The notes below the pieces were generated by a model, which worked only from the letters and a program-made list of their open reading frames with translations, made no database searches and was not told the DNA's origin. Made by a program: the position numbers and the translations under genes. DNA of 64,000 bases from Absicoccus intestinalis (lineage in GTDB: Bacteria; Bacillota_I; Bacilli_A; Erysipelotrichales; Erysipelotrichaceae): positions 39,919-103,918 of the forward strand of contig NZ_JALBUS010000008.1 of NCBI RefSeq assembly GCF_033971885.1, in the 5' to 3' direction. Below are positions 53,312 through 63,150 of the stretch, one piece after another. Numbering within the stretch: position 1 is the first letter of the stretch; each line of letters opens with the position of its first letter.

Positions 53312-54433
53312 TTATTGACGATTATTGAAGAAGAAGTTTGGAATGGAATCGTCATCGTCATTCCCATCTTCGACACTGGTTACCACCCCTGGATTGCCAG
53401 GTGTTTTGATACCAGGTTCTGTAAATAAGTTTTGCCCATTGGCCGTTGGAATTTCCACCGTGTTGTTGCTCTTGGTGTTGGTATGTTTTCCAGCTTTTTC
53501 ATCAAAACCCGTCGCAATAACGGTAACGATGATACTATCACCCAATTGTTCATTGATGGCAATACCAAAGATGGCATCCACATCGCCACCGGCTGCATCT
53601 TGAATGACTGCAACCGCATTCTGCGCATCGTATAGGCTAACCTTGTCACCACCTGTGATATTGATGATTGCTGATCTTGCTCCAGCAATTTGAGCTTCCA
53701 ATAAAGGCGATTGGATTGCTTTTTCCGCAGCCGATACCGCTTTGTCTTCGCCTTCAGCCATACCAATTCCAATCAAGGCACGACCTTGATTCATCATGAC
53801 GGAGCGAACATCCGCAAAGTCCAAGTTGACCAAAGCAGGTACAGCAATCAAATCCGAGATGGTTTGGACACCTTGACGCAATACATTATCCGCTGCCTGG
53901 AAGGCTTCCTCAATTGGTTTACGACCAATGACTTCCAATAAGTTATCATTGGAAACAACGATATAGCTATCAACATAGTTCTTTAATTCTTCAATTCCTT
54001 GTTTGGCATTGTTGGCACGACGACGACCTTCAAAACTGAATGGACGAGTAACGACCGCAACGGTCAAAGCCCCTTCTTCTTTACAGATCTTGGCAATGAA
54101 TGGAGCCGCTCCAGTACCAGTTCCACCACCCATACCAGCAGTGATAAAAGCCATATCGGCCCCTTTTACTGCCGCACGAATATCGGATTCTGCTTCTTCG
54201 GCTGCTTTTCGACCAAATTCTGGATTGCCTCCAGCCCCTAATCCTTTAGTTGTATCTTTTCCAATTACGATTCGATTTTCACATGGCGACGTTTCCAAAA
54301 CTTGCACATCGGTGTTAACGACATAAAATTCAACACCTTGCACACCATCGACAACCATACGATTGACGGCGTTGGATCCACCACCACCAACTCCAAAGAC
54401 TTTAATATTCGCAACTTGATTCATTTCTGGCAT
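53312..54433 (-). CDS. ftsZ: Cell division GTPase FtsZ
   Basis: The 373-residue tubulin-like protein forms the division ring. Seen are KVFGVGGGGSNAVNRM (GTP binding), NTDVQVLETS, the tubulin signature GGGTGTGAAP (about 101-110), NLDFADVRSVM (T7/synergy region) and the conserved tail DDDSIPNFFFNNRQ that binds FtsA and others. Length is normal. GGAAGG precedes the ATG, and ftsA is 17 bp upstream. Last gene of the compact dcw operon. Confidence 0.98.
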   Translation of the reverse strand: MPEMNQVANIKVFGVGGGGSNAVNRMVVDGVQGVEFYVVNTDVQVLETSPCENRIVIGKDTTKGLGAGGNPEFGRKAAEEAESDIRAAVKGADMAFITAGMGGGTGTGAAPFIAKICKEEGALTVAVVTRPFSFEGRRRANNAKQGIEELKNYVDSYIVVSNDNLLEVIGRKPIEEAFQAADNVLRQGVQTISDLIAVPALVNLDFADVRSVMMNQGRALIGIGMAEGEDKAVSAAEKAIQSPLLEAQIAGARSAIINITGGDKVSLYDAQNAVAVIQDAAGGDVDAIFGIAINEQLGDSIIVTVIATGFDEKAGKHTNTKSNNTVEIPTANGQNLFTEPGIKTPGNPGVVTSVEDGNDDDDSIPNFFFNNRQ

Positions 54434-54450
54434 CGTTTATACCTTCCCTT

Positions 54451-55722
54451 CTATTCATCTTCTTCTTTGTTTTCGGATAAAATGACATTTTTTAGTTTCT
54501 TCGTGAAACCGCCCTCTTCACCATTTCTTGCTTTGTGATTAATGGCATCGATACTTGCACCTAATTCATTGACATTTGCACAGATCTTGTTGGAATGACG
54601 GATCTTATTGATGTCATTGTACGCATAGAAGACGCCAATGCAACAAGTGAAAGAAGCATCGCGGGCTCCCACATTTTGCGGTGCATAGATCGTTGCATTC
54701 GAACGAAATTCACTGGTTAGTTTACTGAAAATGCCAATGTTTGCCCCTTTTCCGGTCAATACAAATTCACTTGGTCCTTGTTGAAGGATAGGTTCACAAG
54801 CATCATTCACATTGTTGATCCATTCCTTGATGCGACCCACAACGACTTCGGTCAATTGATGGGCTGTGATCTCAATGCGCTGTTCACTACGCTGTTCAAT
54901 ATAAATGATCTTATCAATAGCTGGATCCACTTCGGTATTAAACACATTCTGCAATAAACGGAAACATACCGCATCACTCAATCCATATTGCTCTTTGATT
55001 TCTTCAATAAACCAACGGTACCCATGTTCCAAAACGGTACTGCTATATAATAAGCCATGGCTAAATAAAGTCAACACACAATGATCGGCTTCCAGATCCA
55101 ATTGGATCATCAAACGATCTTGTGATTTGACAGCCACTGCACTTTCTTGGGCAATCGCATAGGCATCCAAATAAATATCTAAGATTTCCATGTTGGCTTG
55201 TTCAATGCAACGCGCAAAAGAATAAATCGTTTCCTTATCGGCAAACAACAATTCCACATTCATATAAAATTCATCGACGGGTGCACTGATCGGCATCTTT
55301 GTGGATGTTTGTCCATCCACCTCATAGGTGATGCGACCAATATTGACAAGTTCAACATCATCGGAAATTTTTTTCTGTACAGCTTTGTTTAACCCCTGTT
55401 GTATATGGAATAAACGAATGTATTTGGTTCCATCTTCCACTTGCACATGAACTCTTTGTTCTACATGTTGTACATTGACACTTGGAATCGCTAATAAAGC
55501 TCTTTCAATGCGATATCCCATTGCCGCATTCGCATTATTGCTTGCTTTGCGAATGGCTTGTACAACACTCGTTTCATCGACGATCTTTTGATTTTGAATG
55601 CCATCACACGCCACACGTTCTACACGTAAGACATTGAATTGACCTTCAAAAATTTCAAGAACAATCAGTCGAACTTCACGATCGGCAAGTTCAAAAGATG
55701 CATAAACTTTATTTATACTCAT
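54451..55722 (-). CDS. ftsA: Cell division protein FtsA (divergent)
   Basis: The 423-residue protein has the actin-like FtsA layout: SINKVYASFELADREVRLIVLEI at the start, the SHS2-type inserted domain (about 80-165, with LLAIPSVNVQHVEQRV), then RLMIQLDLEADHCVLTLF in the phosphate-binding place and VLTGKGANIGIFSKL later. The family anchors FtsZ to the membrane through a C-terminal amphipathic helix, here matched by GGFTKKLKNVILSE. Sequence is far from well-studied FtsA, but position directly before ftsZ supports the call. AAGGAGAA is the ribosome site. Confidence 0.88.
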   Translation of the reverse strand: MSINKVYASFELADREVRLIVLEIFEGQFNVLRVERVACDGIQNQKIVDETSVVQAIRKASNNANAAMGYRIERALLAIPSVNVQHVEQRVHVQVEDGTKYIRLFHIQQGLNKAVQKKISDDVELVNIGRITYEVDGQTSTKMPISAPVDEFYMNVELLFADKETIYSFARCIEQANMEILDIYLDAYAIAQESAVAVKSQDRLMIQLDLEADHCVLTLFSHGLLYSSTVLEHGYRWFIEEIKEQYGLSDAVCFRLLQNVFNTEVDPAIDKIIYIEQRSEQRIEITAHQLTEVVVGRIKEWINNVNDACEPILQQGPSEFVLTGKGANIGIFSKLTSEFRSNATIYAPQNVGARDASFTCCIGVFYAYNDINKIRHSNKICANVNELGASIDAINHKARNGEEGGFTKKLKNVILSENKEEDE

Positions 55723-55810
55723 TCGACTTCTCCTTTACTACTGTTCAATAATACCATAATTTCTACAAAAATGAGATAAAGTTATCTGAACTTTTTCGGC
55801 ACATCCATCC

Positions 55811-57994
55811 TTATTTCATCTTTACCGTGATCACCGAATCCGATGTGATTGGTTGTTTTGCTTTAACGCTTTGCGAACTGACTTTACCACTGCCCGAAGT
55901 CTTGATCGTAATACCCGTTAATTGACTATAGGCCGTAATGTCTTTTTGTGTCCATCCCGTCATATCCGGCATCGAAATCGAATTGCCATCGGTCAATACA
56001 AAAATCCGATCATTGGAATTGATGGTCTGGTTTGCATTCGGATATTGTGCCATGACATTCGTACCATTGCCAATATAGACCACATGAACTTTTTTTCCAT
56101 CCATCTGTTCTTTGGCATAGTCCACACTATGATTCAATAAAGAAGGCATTGTATAACTAGCCCAAGAGGCATACTTTTTCGCATTTTCCTCATCTTGACC
56201 GCCCACACCTTCATAGACCAATGCTGCCTGCATGATCGTTTTGAAAGGATCGGCCGAATAATTTAAATAATTATCCGAGACCATGCCCCAATAGACCATG
56301 ACCTTTGGATCATCGGCAGGTGCTGCCGCCATGACACTGGATGTATACGTATCTTCCTTATACGTGCCGGTCTTACTATCATAAATCTGTCCGGTACCGG
56401 TCTTGGCGACCATATCGACACCATCCATCTTAAATTTTTCACCACTGGCTCCATCATCCAATACATGACTCATTAATTCACGGACTTGCTTAGCAGTGTC
56501 ACTGGAAATCGGCTTGTCAACTTGGGTTGGACTATATTTCTTGATGGTTTTTCCGGTATCTGCATCCGTAATGGAATCCACCACATAAGGCATCATCATT
56601 TGGCCATTATTAAAAATGGCCGTATACGCTTGCATCAACTGTAAGATCGTGATCGAAGATCCTTGACCAAAACCGGAATTCAAATAACCCATAGGCATGG
56701 ATAAATTCTTTTGACCCGCTACCTCATGGATCCATGGTGTACCGACTTTTTGATAGAAACCAAATTTTTTGACGTATTTGCCATAATCTTTATAGTTGAT
56801 ATAATTGGCCAATAATTCACAAATACCGACATTACTGGAATAAGCCAAAGCTTGATCAAAAGTGATGGTTCCAAAGTCTTCACCTAAGGCATCGCTAATA
56901 GCAGGATATGGTGTCGTTCCCGATTGAATCCGGGTGATTTTCTTGGTGGATTCATCATAAGTATACAAGAAAGAACCAGCCCGATAGGTTTGATCTTTTG
57001 GATACACACCTGTATCAATGGCGGTCGCAAACGTAAAAGGTTTCATGACAGAACCCGGTTCATACGCCGATTCACTGATCAAATCGGTAAACGTAGAAAT
57101 TGTTTTATGGGTATTTTGATTAAAGGTTGGATACGAACACCAAGCCAATACTTTGCCGGTGCTTGGTTCCATGACCACACACCAGGCACTTTCGGCATCA
57201 TTGTCTTTCATTGTTTTTTTCAATTGGGTTTCCACGGTCTTTTGCAGATTGGCATCCAAGGTCAGCTTAACATTGGCACCATCTTCGGCTTGTTTGATTA
57301 CATTGGTCGTACCTGGTAAAACATCACCACTGACCGTTTGTTGGTAAGTCACCTCTCCTTGGGTACCCGATAAATATTTGTTTAAGGTTTGTTCCAAACC
57401 CAATTTACCCACAATTTGTTGTTTGTCTTCGTCATATGCGGCAAAACCAACTAAATTGGATGCAAAAGGGGTACTTGGATATTTTCGCGTAACGGTTTGC
57501 TCAAAATCAATGCCTGTCAATTTTAACTTCTTGATTTTTTTCATTTTCGCTTTTGAGATTCGTTTGGTTCCCGATCCCAACTCGGTTTGAGACAACCCTT
57601 TATCTTTCGCATTTTGAATGGTGTCGGCCACTTGATCCACATCAATATCGGTCAAGACCGTCTTTAATTTTTTTGCCACTTGTTTGGGATGCTTGACATA
57701 GTTCGCCTTGCCATTGGCATCTACATTGCTAGAATCCACATACGCAATAACGGTATAGGCTTGTGTATCTTGGGCAATGACCGTGCCATTGCGATCCAGG
57801 ATTTCTCCTCGTTTGGCCGAGACTGTCGTATGGACAATACTATTGCTGATGCGCGGATCCAATACATTGTGTCCGGTCCATATATGGGTTTTTGTGACCA
57901 TGGTAAAAAGAACATTAGCACTCACTAATGTTCCAATAATAATCATCACTTGTATCACCCGAAAGAGTCGCTTATTGGTCGCTTTGATTTTCAT
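55811..57994 (-). CDS. Class B penicillin-binding protein with PASTA domains (division transpeptidase)
   Basis: The 727-residue protein has one N-terminal membrane segment (about 12-32), a dimerisation domain (about 55-215), the transpeptidase domain (about 250-590) and two PASTA-like domains at the end (about 600-727). Active-site motifs are EPGSVMKPF (Ser-x-x-Lys), AYSSNVGI (Ser-x-Asn) and VAKTGTGQ (Lys-Thr-Gly). Enzymes of this kind cross-link septal peptidoglycan (PBP2B/FtsI role). It lies in the dcw cluster between ftsL and ftsA. Confidence 0.94.
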   Translation of the reverse strand: MKIKATNKRLFRVIQVMIIIGTLVSANVLFTMVTKTHIWTGHNVLDPRISNSIVHTTVSAKRGEILDRNGTVIAQDTQAYTVIAYVDSSNVDANGKANYVKHPKQVAKKLKTVLTDIDVDQVADTIQNAKDKGLSQTELGSGTKRISKAKMKKIKKLKLTGIDFEQTVTRKYPSTPFASNLVGFAAYDEDKQQIVGKLGLEQTLNKYLSGTQGEVTYQQTVSGDVLPGTTNVIKQAEDGANVKLTLDANLQKTVETQLKKTMKDNDAESAWCVVMEPSTGKVLAWCSYPTFNQNTHKTISTFTDLISESAYEPGSVMKPFTFATAIDTGVYPKDQTYRAGSFLYTYDESTKKITRIQSGTTPYPAISDALGEDFGTITFDQALAYSSNVGICELLANYINYKDYGKYVKKFGFYQKVGTPWIHEVAGQKNLSMPMGYLNSGFGQGSSITILQLMQAYTAIFNNGQMMMPYVVDSITDADTGKTIKKYSPTQVDKPISSDTAKQVRELMSHVLDDGASGEKFKMDGVDMVAKTGTGQIYDSKTGTYKEDTYTSSVMAAAPADDPKVMVYWGMVSDNYLNYSADPFKTIMQAALVYEGVGGQDEENAKKYASWASYTMPSLLNHSVDYAKEQMDGKKVHVVYIGNGTNVMAQYPNANQTINSNDRIFVLTDGNSISMPDMTGWTQKDITAYSQLTGITIKTSGSGKVSSQSVKAKQPITSDSVITVKMK

Positions 57995-58011
57995 ATCATC
58001 AATCCCATCTA

Positions 58012-58335
58012 TTAATCAATAATATATACATTTTTTTGATTCTCTGCAACCTTGTCATTTAATAGACCCAATACGCGTGACTTTTCTTCCAAGTTATTCA
58101 CTTGGCTCGTTAGTTGATCGACTTGTTGCTGCGTTTGACTCAATTTTTTTGATAATTCCTGGTCACGCATCGACAATGTCATATTTTGCGAACAAATCAC
58201 CGTCTTTGATAGGATATAGAAGACCAATGCGAGAACAAAAAAAGCAATTACTTTTGAATCCTGTGAAAAACGATGTTTCTTTGTATTCATACGTTTTTTT
58301 CTTGATGTATTATTATTTATTTTCTTTTGCTTCAT
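58012..58335 (-). CDS. ftsL: FtsL-like septum protein
   Basis: The protein has about 107 residues with a basic N-terminus, one membrane segment (about 35-52) and a heptad-rich coiled coil (SKKLSQTQQQVDQLTSQVNN). This shape and its place between rsmH and the PBP gene identify FtsL, which links FtsB/FtsQ-type proteins to the septal synthase. The start is uncertain: ATG 58335 overlaps the end of rsmH by 23 nt and lacks a ribosome site; an ATG at 58293 would also leave an intact protein. Confidence 0.82.
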   Translation of the reverse strand: MKQKKINNNTSRKKRMNTKKHRFSQDSKVIAFFVLALVFYILSKTVICSQNMTLSMRDQELSKKLSQTQQQVDQLTSQVNNLEEKSRVLGLLNDKVAENQKNVYIID

Positions 58336-59269
58336 TTTCAAAATTTCTCAGCCTTTCTATCCCTCTTAGTTTTGCACTATGTGCCCGATTGTTTTCTGCC
58401 AATTCTGTTTCGCTTGCCAAAATGGGCTTGCGATTGATCAGCTGATATTCCAATCTTTCTTCCCCTATCACTGGTATTCGTCGATTGACTTTTGGTGGTG
58501 TTGCCACCTGCTTGAACGTCTGTTTGACCATACGATCTTCCAAAGAATGAAAAGTGATCACACACATCCGCCCACCTATAGCTAAGCGGTGCAAGCCCTG
58601 ATGTAAAGCCGATTCCAATTGTGGGAGTTCCCCATTTACTTCCATGCGAATCGCTTGGAAAGTCCTTTTGGCAGGATGTCCCTTTTTATTCAAGACTTTT
58701 TGTGGCAAAGACTGTTTGATCACATCCACCAATTGAAATGTCGTATCAATGGGATGTTCTTGCCTCGTTTGTACAATTTGTTGGGCAATCTTATGCGCAA
58801 ATGGCTCTTGGCCAAAAGATTTGAGAAGACCGGTCAATTCATCTTGTGAATACGTATTGACAACGGTCCATGCATCTAATTCCTGGCTTTGATCCATGCG
58901 CATATCCAAACGTGCATCATACCGATAACTAAAACCGCGCGAACCATCATCAAATTGTGGACTGGAAACGCCAAGATCCATAAAGATCCCATCGACGACA
59001 GATACTCCTTGTTCATCCAGCACTTGGGCCAAACGTTCAAAAGGTGTATGAATACACGTGAAATTGGAACCAATGGCAGACAATCGCTTCGTACTTTCAT
59101 CAATGGCGCTTTGATCACAATCCAACGCATATAAATGTCCTTGGGTGCACCGTTTTAATATTTCGCTACTATGTCCTCCACGACCCAACGTGCAATCGAC
59201 ATAGATTCCATCGTCTTTGATCTGAAGCATTTCAATGGATTCTTTTAGTAAAACACTCTTATGTTCCAT
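58313..59269 (-). CDS. rsmH: 16S rRNA (cytosine(1402)-N4)-methyltransferase
   Basis: The 318-residue protein methylates 16S rRNA in the P-site region. Landmarks are HKSVLLKESIEML, YVDCTLGRGGHSSEIL (SAM site), DGIFMDLGVSSPQFDDGSRG, the central insert and CVITFHSLEDRMVKQTF. Starts two bases after mraZ with GGGGTAATT as ribosome site. Confidence 0.97.
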   Translation of the reverse strand: MEHKSVLLKESIEMLQIKDDGIYVDCTLGRGGHSSEILKRCTQGHLYALDCDQSAIDESTKRLSAIGSNFTCIHTPFERLAQVLDEQGVSVVDGIFMDLGVSSPQFDDGSRGFSYRYDARLDMRMDQSQELDAWTVVNTYSQDELTGLLKSFGQEPFAHKIAQQIVQTRQEHPIDTTFQLVDVIKQSLPQKVLNKKGHPAKRTFQAIRMEVNGELPQLESALHQGLHRLAIGGRMCVITFHSLEDRMVKQTFKQVATPPKVNRRIPVIGEERLEYQLINRKPILASETELAENNRAHSAKLRGIERLRNFENEAKENK

Positions 59270-59271
59270 AA

Positions 59272-59703
59272 TTACCCCATGATTTCTGATAATTGTTCAG
59301 CCATATCTTCAAAAGCATCACTTTGTTCTGCTTCTTCATTTTCCCAGACATCCTTTGCCCAGATTTCCAGATGATTAGCCATCCCAATGATCAAACATTC
59401 TTTTTCTAATTTAGCCAGAGCGGCCAATGACGATGGAATGAGAATTCGCCCCTGACTATCCATTTCACATTCTGCGGCTTTGGACAAAACCATACGTTGA
59501 TACCAACGTGCATTTTTGTTTGTGGTTGGCAATTTTGAAAGCCCCTCATAAACTTTTTCCCATTGTTGCATCGTATAGACATACAAACAGCCATCCAAAC
59601 CACGTGTTACGACAACGTGTCCACCGAGTTCTTCACGAAATTTAGCTGGCATGATCAACCGCCCCTTACGGTCGATGTTATGCGCATATTCACCCATGAA
59701 CAC
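59272..59703 (-). CDS. mraZ: Transcriptional regulator MraZ
   Basis: The 143-residue protein has two AbrB-like halves: FMGEYAHNIDRKGRLIMPAK at the start and SQGRILIPSSLAALAKLEKE in the middle. MraZ forms a ring-shaped oligomer and represses its own dcw operon. The GTG at 59703 is used: it has GGGGGTGA six bases upstream and gives the family-typical Met-Phe-Met-Gly-Glu-Tyr start. Confidence 0.96.
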   Translation of the reverse strand: MFMGEYAHNIDRKGRLIMPAKFREELGGHVVVTRGLDGCLYVYTMQQWEKVYEGLSKLPTTNKNARWYQRMVLSKAAECEMDSQGRILIPSSLAALAKLEKECLIIGMANHLEIWAKDVWENEEAEQSDAFEDMAEQLSEIMG

Positions 59704-59712
59704 GTGTCATCA

Positions 59713-59767
59713 CCCCCACTTTCTGACACAAACTGCTACTTTGTACCACAATAATACCCCATCCCCA
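59713..59767 (-). promoter_or_regulatory. Probable mraZ/dcw promoter with TGGGG repeats
   Basis: A TATTAT box (59751-59756) lies on the minus strand about 50 nt before the start. TGGGG repeats at 59757-59761 and 59763-59767 lie directly upstream of the box, TGTGG follows it and GTGGGGG is at 59713-59719. MraZ binds repeated G-rich boxes in other bacteria, but here the spacing (6 bp) is shorter than the usual 10, so this is tentative. Confidence 0.4.
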
Positions 59768-59806
59768 TCATTTTCGCTACTTTTTTTTCGATTTTTAAGA
59801 CAACAC

Positions 59807-59840
59807 AAAAAAAGCCAGTTACCAAATTTGATAACTGACT
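59807..59840 (-). terminator. Intrinsic terminator after the FemX/MurM-like gene
   Basis: Stem AGTCAGTTA / TAACTGGCT (one G-U pair in RNA) extended in the loop, then seven T on the minus strand. Confidence 0.88.
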
Positions 59841-59845
59841 TCTGA

Positions 59846-61117
59846 CTATTTTTTGAATACATGCTTTAAATTCTGCATCCGATTGATATTTTTCATCATT
59901 TTCGGATCACAAACCAAATCAAAATCCCCTAATAGTTCGATGGGACGACCACCCAAATGCTTTTTAAATAAGAAGACTCCATAGTCCGGACCTTCTTCAT
60001 TAAAGATTCCACTGGTTCCGGTAAAATTATATCGATGCAGCCCCAAACGCTTGGCCGTTCGGATGGCTTGGTCTTGGATCACATACGGACCCGAATATTT
60101 TCTTAATTCATCATAAGAGCCGGAAGAAATATAATCCATTTCCCCATCATAAATCACAAAATAGGCACCTGATAGAATAATTTCTTTGCCATATTTTGCT
60201 TCCAATTCCTTCGTTGTTTGTTCCCAACGTTCAATTTGTGCGATTCGCTCCAACTCTTCCTTTTGCCGTCGATTCATCTTTTTACTATTGGGATTCTTCA
60301 CTAAGATCGCATTGGTTTTTTCTTGTTCCTTTTGGATATCCGCAAGATCTTTGGCATTTTTTTCATGCACTTCGACCGTATCCAAATACGATACGATAAC
60401 TTTGGCATGATCACTTCCTAACGCACGAATCTGATTTTGATAAGCAGCCAATCCCATGTCCGTAAAATGTCGTTTCTTTGCGGTATAGTCCATCAATTCC
60501 ATAAAAGGATCTAGATGATCAAGATCCAATTCTTTGGTCTTGACCCCCATTTTTTTAGCTCGGGCAATGGTTCTTCTCGTATTGGGTTCGTAATTCGCAA
60601 CAATATCGTCTTCGCTTAGATCATCCAGATCCATCACGACCATATAGCGAACTTGTCGATCTTCGGGCCATCCTTTGAAGAAACCTTGATGTGCATAGCC
60701 AAGACTGGCCAAAAAATCCGTCATCGCTTGATGATTCCAACCATTTTCAACAACTTGTCCATCGTCATCCAATTGTTGATACTCCACATATGGATCCATT
60801 CGTAGATAGGCCATGCCATGATCAGCAATATATTTCTTTAATGCTTCCGTAAAAAAAGTGGTCAATTCCGGATCATGAAAATCACATAAGATACCACGTT
60901 GGGCATAGGCATAATGATAGAATCGCATGACGGGTACTTTACTAAAGCCGGCAGCTGCCAAAACTTGGTTGGCATCATCCACCACACCCACATAGTAGGT
61001 TTCCCAACCATTTTGTTTCTTTAATTCGATCATCTTGGAACTATTTAAATAAAAACGACCTGCACAATGTGTCGCAAAATCTTCATATTCTTGGATTGTT
61101 AATTCTTTGAATTTCAT
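59846..61117 (-). CDS. FemX/MurM-like aminoacyltransferase (peptidoglycan bridge)
   Basis: The 423-residue protein has two GNAT-like halves split by a coiled-coil arm at about 245-300 (KNAKDLADIQKEQEKTNAIL...), the layout of the FemABX family. Visible family traits are FYLNSSKMIELKKQNGW at the start, YLRMDPYVEYQ, YEPNTRRTIARAKKMGVK and GTSGIFNEEGPDYGVFLFKK near the end. It uses aminoacyl-tRNA to add a bridge residue to lipid II in the cytoplasm. GGGAGTGA precedes the ATG. Single-gene unit. Confidence 0.92.
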   Translation of the reverse strand: MKFKELTIQEYEDFATHCAGRFYLNSSKMIELKKQNGWETYYVGVVDDANQVLAAAGFSKVPVMRFYHYAYAQRGILCDFHDPELTTFFTEALKKYIADHGMAYLRMDPYVEYQQLDDDGQVVENGWNHQAMTDFLASLGYAHQGFFKGWPEDRQVRYMVVMDLDDLSEDDIVANYEPNTRRTIARAKKMGVKTKELDLDHLDPFMELMDYTAKKRHFTDMGLAAYQNQIRALGSDHAKVIVSYLDTVEVHEKNAKDLADIQKEQEKTNAILVKNPNSKKMNRRQKEELERIAQIERWEQTTKELEAKYGKEIILSGAYFVIYDGEMDYISSGSYDELRKYSGPYVIQDQAIRTAKRLGLHRYNFTGTSGIFNEEGPDYGVFLFKKHLGGRPIELLGDFDLVCDPKMMKNINRMQNLKHVFKK

Positions 61118-61167
61118 ATTGTCACTCCCGCATGGAGTGTATCATTTCCCAAGCAAAACTACAAGAT

Positions 61168-61189
61168 AAAAAGAGGAGCTTGTCCTCTT
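61168..61189 (-). terminator. Intrinsic terminator after the aconitase gene
   Basis: Stem AAGAGGA / TCCTCTT with a five-base loop and TTTTTA on the minus strand. Confidence 0.85.
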
Positions 61190-61190
61190 C

Positions 61191-63107
61191 TTATTGATGA
61201 TTACGAATATAATTCAAAGCACCACCATCCATCAAGATATCCAAATCTTCTTTGGTCAATTGTGCCGTAGCCTTAAACGTTTTATGTTTTGTCAGATCTT
61301 TGACTTCTATGGTTGGTTGGTCATATAGCCCTGGAACATGGACAACTTCCAATTCATCCATTTCATCGATCGCATCATAATCGGCTTTATCCACAAATTC
61401 CAATGGTAGGATTCCAAAGTTGATTAGATTGGCATGATGGATTCGTGCAAAGCTCTTCGCCAATACTGCTTTGATGCCTAAATACATCGGTGCCAAAGCC
61501 GCATGTTCACGAGAAGATCCTTGCCCATAGTTTTCACCCGCCACAATAATGCCGCCATGGTTGGCCTTACAAATTTCATCAAAATGTTCTTTGTTGTTCA
61601 TAAAGACAAAAGTAGATAATTTTTCAATATTAGAACGATATGGCAAGACTTTCGCACCAGCTGGAGCAATGTGATCGGTCGTGATATTGTCAGGCAACTT
61701 GATCACAACTTTCTTATCAATATTTTCGGTCATCTTGGTATTTTGTGGTAACGGTTTAATATTTGGACCACGAACAATTTCCACATCTTCAGGTCGATCA
61801 CTTGGTGGCAAGATCATGGAATCATCAATGAAGATGGGTTCCGCGCTAAAGGTATCTTCATAGTCTTCTTGGGTTGGATCACTGATCGATCCAGTCAAAG
61901 CAGAAACCGCAGCGGTTTCGGGTGAAACCAGATAAATACCTGCACTCAATGTTCCGGAACGACCGTAGAAATTACGATTGAAGGTACGCAAAGAAATACC
62001 ATCGCTCTTCGGCGATTGTCCCATACCAATGCATGGTCCACAGGCACATTCAAGAATTCGTGCACCCGCTTTGATAAATACGCTCAAAGCTCCCGTTTCA
62101 ATCAATTTTTCTAAGACTTGACGAGAACCTGGAGAAATGACTAACGAAACATTAGGATTGATTGTTTTGCCTTTTAAGACATTGGCCACTTTCATCATAT
62201 CTTCATAGCCAGAATTGGTACAAGACCCAATCGCTACTTGATCAACTTTGATTCCACGCAATTCCGTAATCGGTTTGACGGCATCAGGGGAATTCGGACA
62301 AGCGGCCAATGGTGTTAATTGATCAAGATCAATTTCAACCAGGCCATCATAGCTTGCGCCTGGATCAGCAGCCAATGGTTGCCAATCTTTCACCCGATTT
62401 TGACGGGTCAAGAATTCTTTGGTGATCTCATCACTCGGGAAGATCGAAGTGGTTGCACCTAATTCGGCACCCATATTGGTGATGGTTGCACGTTGATACA
62501 CACTTAATGTCTTGACTCCTTCACCTGTATATTCGAAGACTTTGCCAACGCCACCTTTTACGCTCAATTGACGCAGTAGTTCTAAAATGATATCTTTGGC
62601 AGAAACACCATGTTTTAATTGACCGCTCAAGCGAACTTCGATGACTTCAGGCATGGTCAATCGATAGGGGATCCCTGCCATCGCTTTGGCAACGTCCAGT
62701 CCACCAGCACCAATCGCAATCATGCCCATGGCCGATGAAGTGGGCGTATGGCTATCCGATCCAATCAATGTTTTTCCTGGTGTCGCAAATCGTTCCAAAT
62801 GCACCTGATGACAAATCCCATTTCCTGGTTTTGAGAAATAGATGCCATGCTTAGCCGCTACGGATTGTAGATAGGCATGATCATCCGCATTCATAAAACC
62901 ATTTTGTAGAGTATTGTGATCTACATAACTAACGGACAGATCCGTTTTGACTTGGTCTACCCCCATGGCTTCCAACTGCATATAAGCCATGGTTCCTGTT
63001 GCATCTTGGGTCAATGTTTGATCCATACGAATCTCGATCGGAGATCCTTTTTTTAGCTCCCCTTTGATCAAATGGGCTCTTAAAATCTTCTGTGTTAAAT
63101 TTTCCAT
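61191..63107 (-). CDS. Aconitate hydratase (short form)
   Basis: The 638-residue protein interconverts citrate and isocitrate through a [4Fe-4S] cluster. The three cluster cysteines are in GSCTNSGYED (about 297) and ECACGPCIGMG (two, about 362-365). Other blocks are DSHTPTSSAMG, GSRQVLEKL, RNFYGRSGT and, in the swivelling domain, ENYGQGSSREHAAL and RIHHANLINFGILPL. It is shorter than the roughly 900-residue AcnA and matches the short bacterial/archaeal type. No other citrate-cycle gene is in the window. AAAGGATGTGA is the ribosome site. Confidence 0.93.
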   Translation of the reverse strand: MENLTQKILRAHLIKGELKKGSPIEIRMDQTLTQDATGTMAYMQLEAMGVDQVKTDLSVSYVDHNTLQNGFMNADDHAYLQSVAAKHGIYFSKPGNGICHQVHLERFATPGKTLIGSDSHTPTSSAMGMIAIGAGGLDVAKAMAGIPYRLTMPEVIEVRLSGQLKHGVSAKDIILELLRQLSVKGGVGKVFEYTGEGVKTLSVYQRATITNMGAELGATTSIFPSDEITKEFLTRQNRVKDWQPLAADPGASYDGLVEIDLDQLTPLAACPNSPDAVKPITELRGIKVDQVAIGSCTNSGYEDMMKVANVLKGKTINPNVSLVISPGSRQVLEKLIETGALSVFIKAGARILECACGPCIGMGQSPKSDGISLRTFNRNFYGRSGTLSAGIYLVSPETAAVSALTGSISDPTQEDYEDTFSAEPIFIDDSMILPPSDRPEDVEIVRGPNIKPLPQNTKMTENIDKKVVIKLPDNITTDHIAPAGAKVLPYRSNIEKLSTFVFMNNKEHFDEICKANHGGIIVAGENYGQGSSREHAALAPMYLGIKAVLAKSFARIHHANLINFGILPLEFVDKADYDAIDEMDELEVVHVPGLYDQPTIEVKDLTKHKTFKATAQLTKEDLDILMDGGALNYIRNHQ

Positions 63108-63150
63108 TTTTTCACATCCTTTTCAAAAGTGTATCATAATCTTGTTTATA

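Noticed and set aside
56924..57319. Plus-strand ORF of 131 codons opposite the PBP gene
   Set aside because: It is antisense to transpeptidase motifs that are clearly coding on the minus strand.
61136..63137. Shared AGTGTATCAT near the starts of the FemX-like and aconitase genes (61136-61145 and 63128-63137)
   Set aside because: Ten shared bases near two promoters may simply reflect similar -10 regions (TGATAC); no dyad or further similarity was seen.
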